Origin: Thermoanaerobacterales bacterium 50_218
GTDB taxonomy: Bacteria; Bacillota; DSM-12270; Thermacetogeniales; Thermacetogeniaceae
DNA length: 42,084 bases
Assembly (NCBI GenBank): GCA_001508855.1
Contig: LGFL01000007.1
Span: forward strand, 1-42,084
Reading direction: 5' to 3'
In this document: piece by piece, positions 41,737-42,084 of the stretch
Layout: each line of letters opens with the position of its first letter
Numbering within the stretch: position 1 is the first letter of the stretch
Made by a program: the position numbers and the translations under genes
The notes under the pieces: generated by a model
Told to the model about the DNA's origin: nothing
The model's input: the letters and a program-made list of their open reading frames with translations, nothing else
Database searches by the model: none

Positions 41737-42084
41737 TTAAACGAGTTTTGACCAGAAAAACCTGACCACAAGCCGAATAATCCCGGCGAAGGGCACTGCT
41801 AGAATGACTCCCAAGGGGCCAAAAAGGTAGCCACCAGCGAGCAACACGAAAACCACCACCAGTGGGTGAAGCCCGATCCGCTCCCCCATTAGTCGGGGGA
41901 CGAGGACACTGCTCTCGATTTGCTGGGCAAGCAGATAGATCCCCAGCATCAAGACGCCTTTGAGCCTGCTTTCAGCAAGGGCGAAGCCAACCACGGGAAC
42001 AGCAGCAACAACTGGTCCAAAAATCGGAATCAGGTCGGCGACTGCGGTAAACAGCCCAATGAGGATGGAAAAAGGCAAACCAAT
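41737..42084 (-). CDS. AI-2E family transporter, C-terminal part (5' end outside window)
   Basis: The minus-strand frame is open to the window edge and ends at 41737. The visible 115 residues have membrane helices and GLFTAVADLIPIFGPVVAAVP, then MGERIGLHPLVVVFVLLAGGYLFGPLGVILAVPFAGIIR, which is typical of the C-terminus of AI-2E (PerM-like) permeases. These membrane proteins export diverse small molecules or act in secretion. It is upstream of alaS, a conserved neighbour in Firmicutes. Confidence 0.9.
   Translation of the reverse strand: MGLPFSILIGLFTAVADLIPIFGPVVAAVPVVGFALAESRLKGVLMLGIYLLAQQIESSVLVPRLMGERIGLHPLVVVFVLLAGGYLFGPLGVILAVPFAGIIRLVVRFFWSKLV

Noticed and set aside
1-42084. tRNA, rRNA, CRISPR arrays, insertion sequences.
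   Set aside because: No cloverleaf-like tRNA sequence, rRNA conserved segment, regular short repeats with spacers, or transposase ORF was found by reading. The only mobile element is the sigK intervening element.

Overview
This is a chromosomal stretch from a low-to-medium GC, spore-forming, single-membrane (monoderm) member of the Firmicutes. It most resembles the clostridial Peptococcaceae/Thermoanaerobacterales group; I did not resolve the genus. Evidence: the spoIIIA sporulation operon, a sigK gene with a hydrophobic pro-sequence, an IreB/RuvX/DUF1292 block next to alaS, and a type IV pilus cluster without the outer-membrane genes pilQ and pilP. Almost every gene is on the minus strand. 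Only three genes face the other way: an N-formylglutamate-amidohydrolase-like gene, an O-antigen-ligase-like gene and a serine recombinase.

Layout from low to high coordinates (opposite to transcription): spoIIIAE (cut by the window edge), AD, AC, AB, AA (1-3264); a terminator; a CD1247-type zinc-ribbon gene, efp, an Xaa-Pro peptidase gene and aroQ (3437-6062); the TldE/TldD pair (6200-8952); a lone plus-strand hydrolase (9268-9951); a long type IV pilus region (9966-24013) with minor prepilins, pilD, an HD-GYP gene, pilO/N/M, a PilX-like gene, two more prepilins, a plus-strand O-antigen-ligase-like gene, the major pilin, pilC, pilT and pilB; aroB, aroK, aroC, aroE (24112-27838); yqeG, a small coiled-coil gene and a Clp1/Grc3-type kinase gene (27863-29691); split sigK (29806-32775); a decayed penicillin-binding-protein remnant; then mltG, a SAM hydrolase family gene, vanW, DUF1292, ruvX, an aldo/keto reductase gene, ireB, alaS and the end of an AI-2E-family transporter gene.

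The main discovery is that sigK, the late mother-cell sigma factor gene, is split by a very small 'skin'-type element of about 2,277 bp (between 30077 and 32355). It carries a 509-residue large serine recombinase and two small ORFs, and almost nothing else. Both junctions share TAACGA. Joining them at that core restores one in-frame sigma factor of about 230 residues. Joining the element's own ends gives a 10-2-10 imperfect inverted repeat around a central GA, as expected for a serine-recombinase site. This looks like a minimal, probably still functional, developmental DNA-rearrangement switch, compared with about 48 kb in Bacillus subtilis and about 15 kb in Clostridioides difficile.

The second theme is the pilus region. 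PilB has an MshEN-type N-terminus (a known c-di-GMP-binding fold) and the cluster includes a GAF/HD-GYP gene (a c-di-GMP phosphodiesterase family), which suggests local second-messenger control of pilus assembly. The O-antigen-ligase-like gene next to the major pilin suggests pilin glycosylation. The pilD gene appears to have a promoter embedded in a 12-bp inverted repeat.
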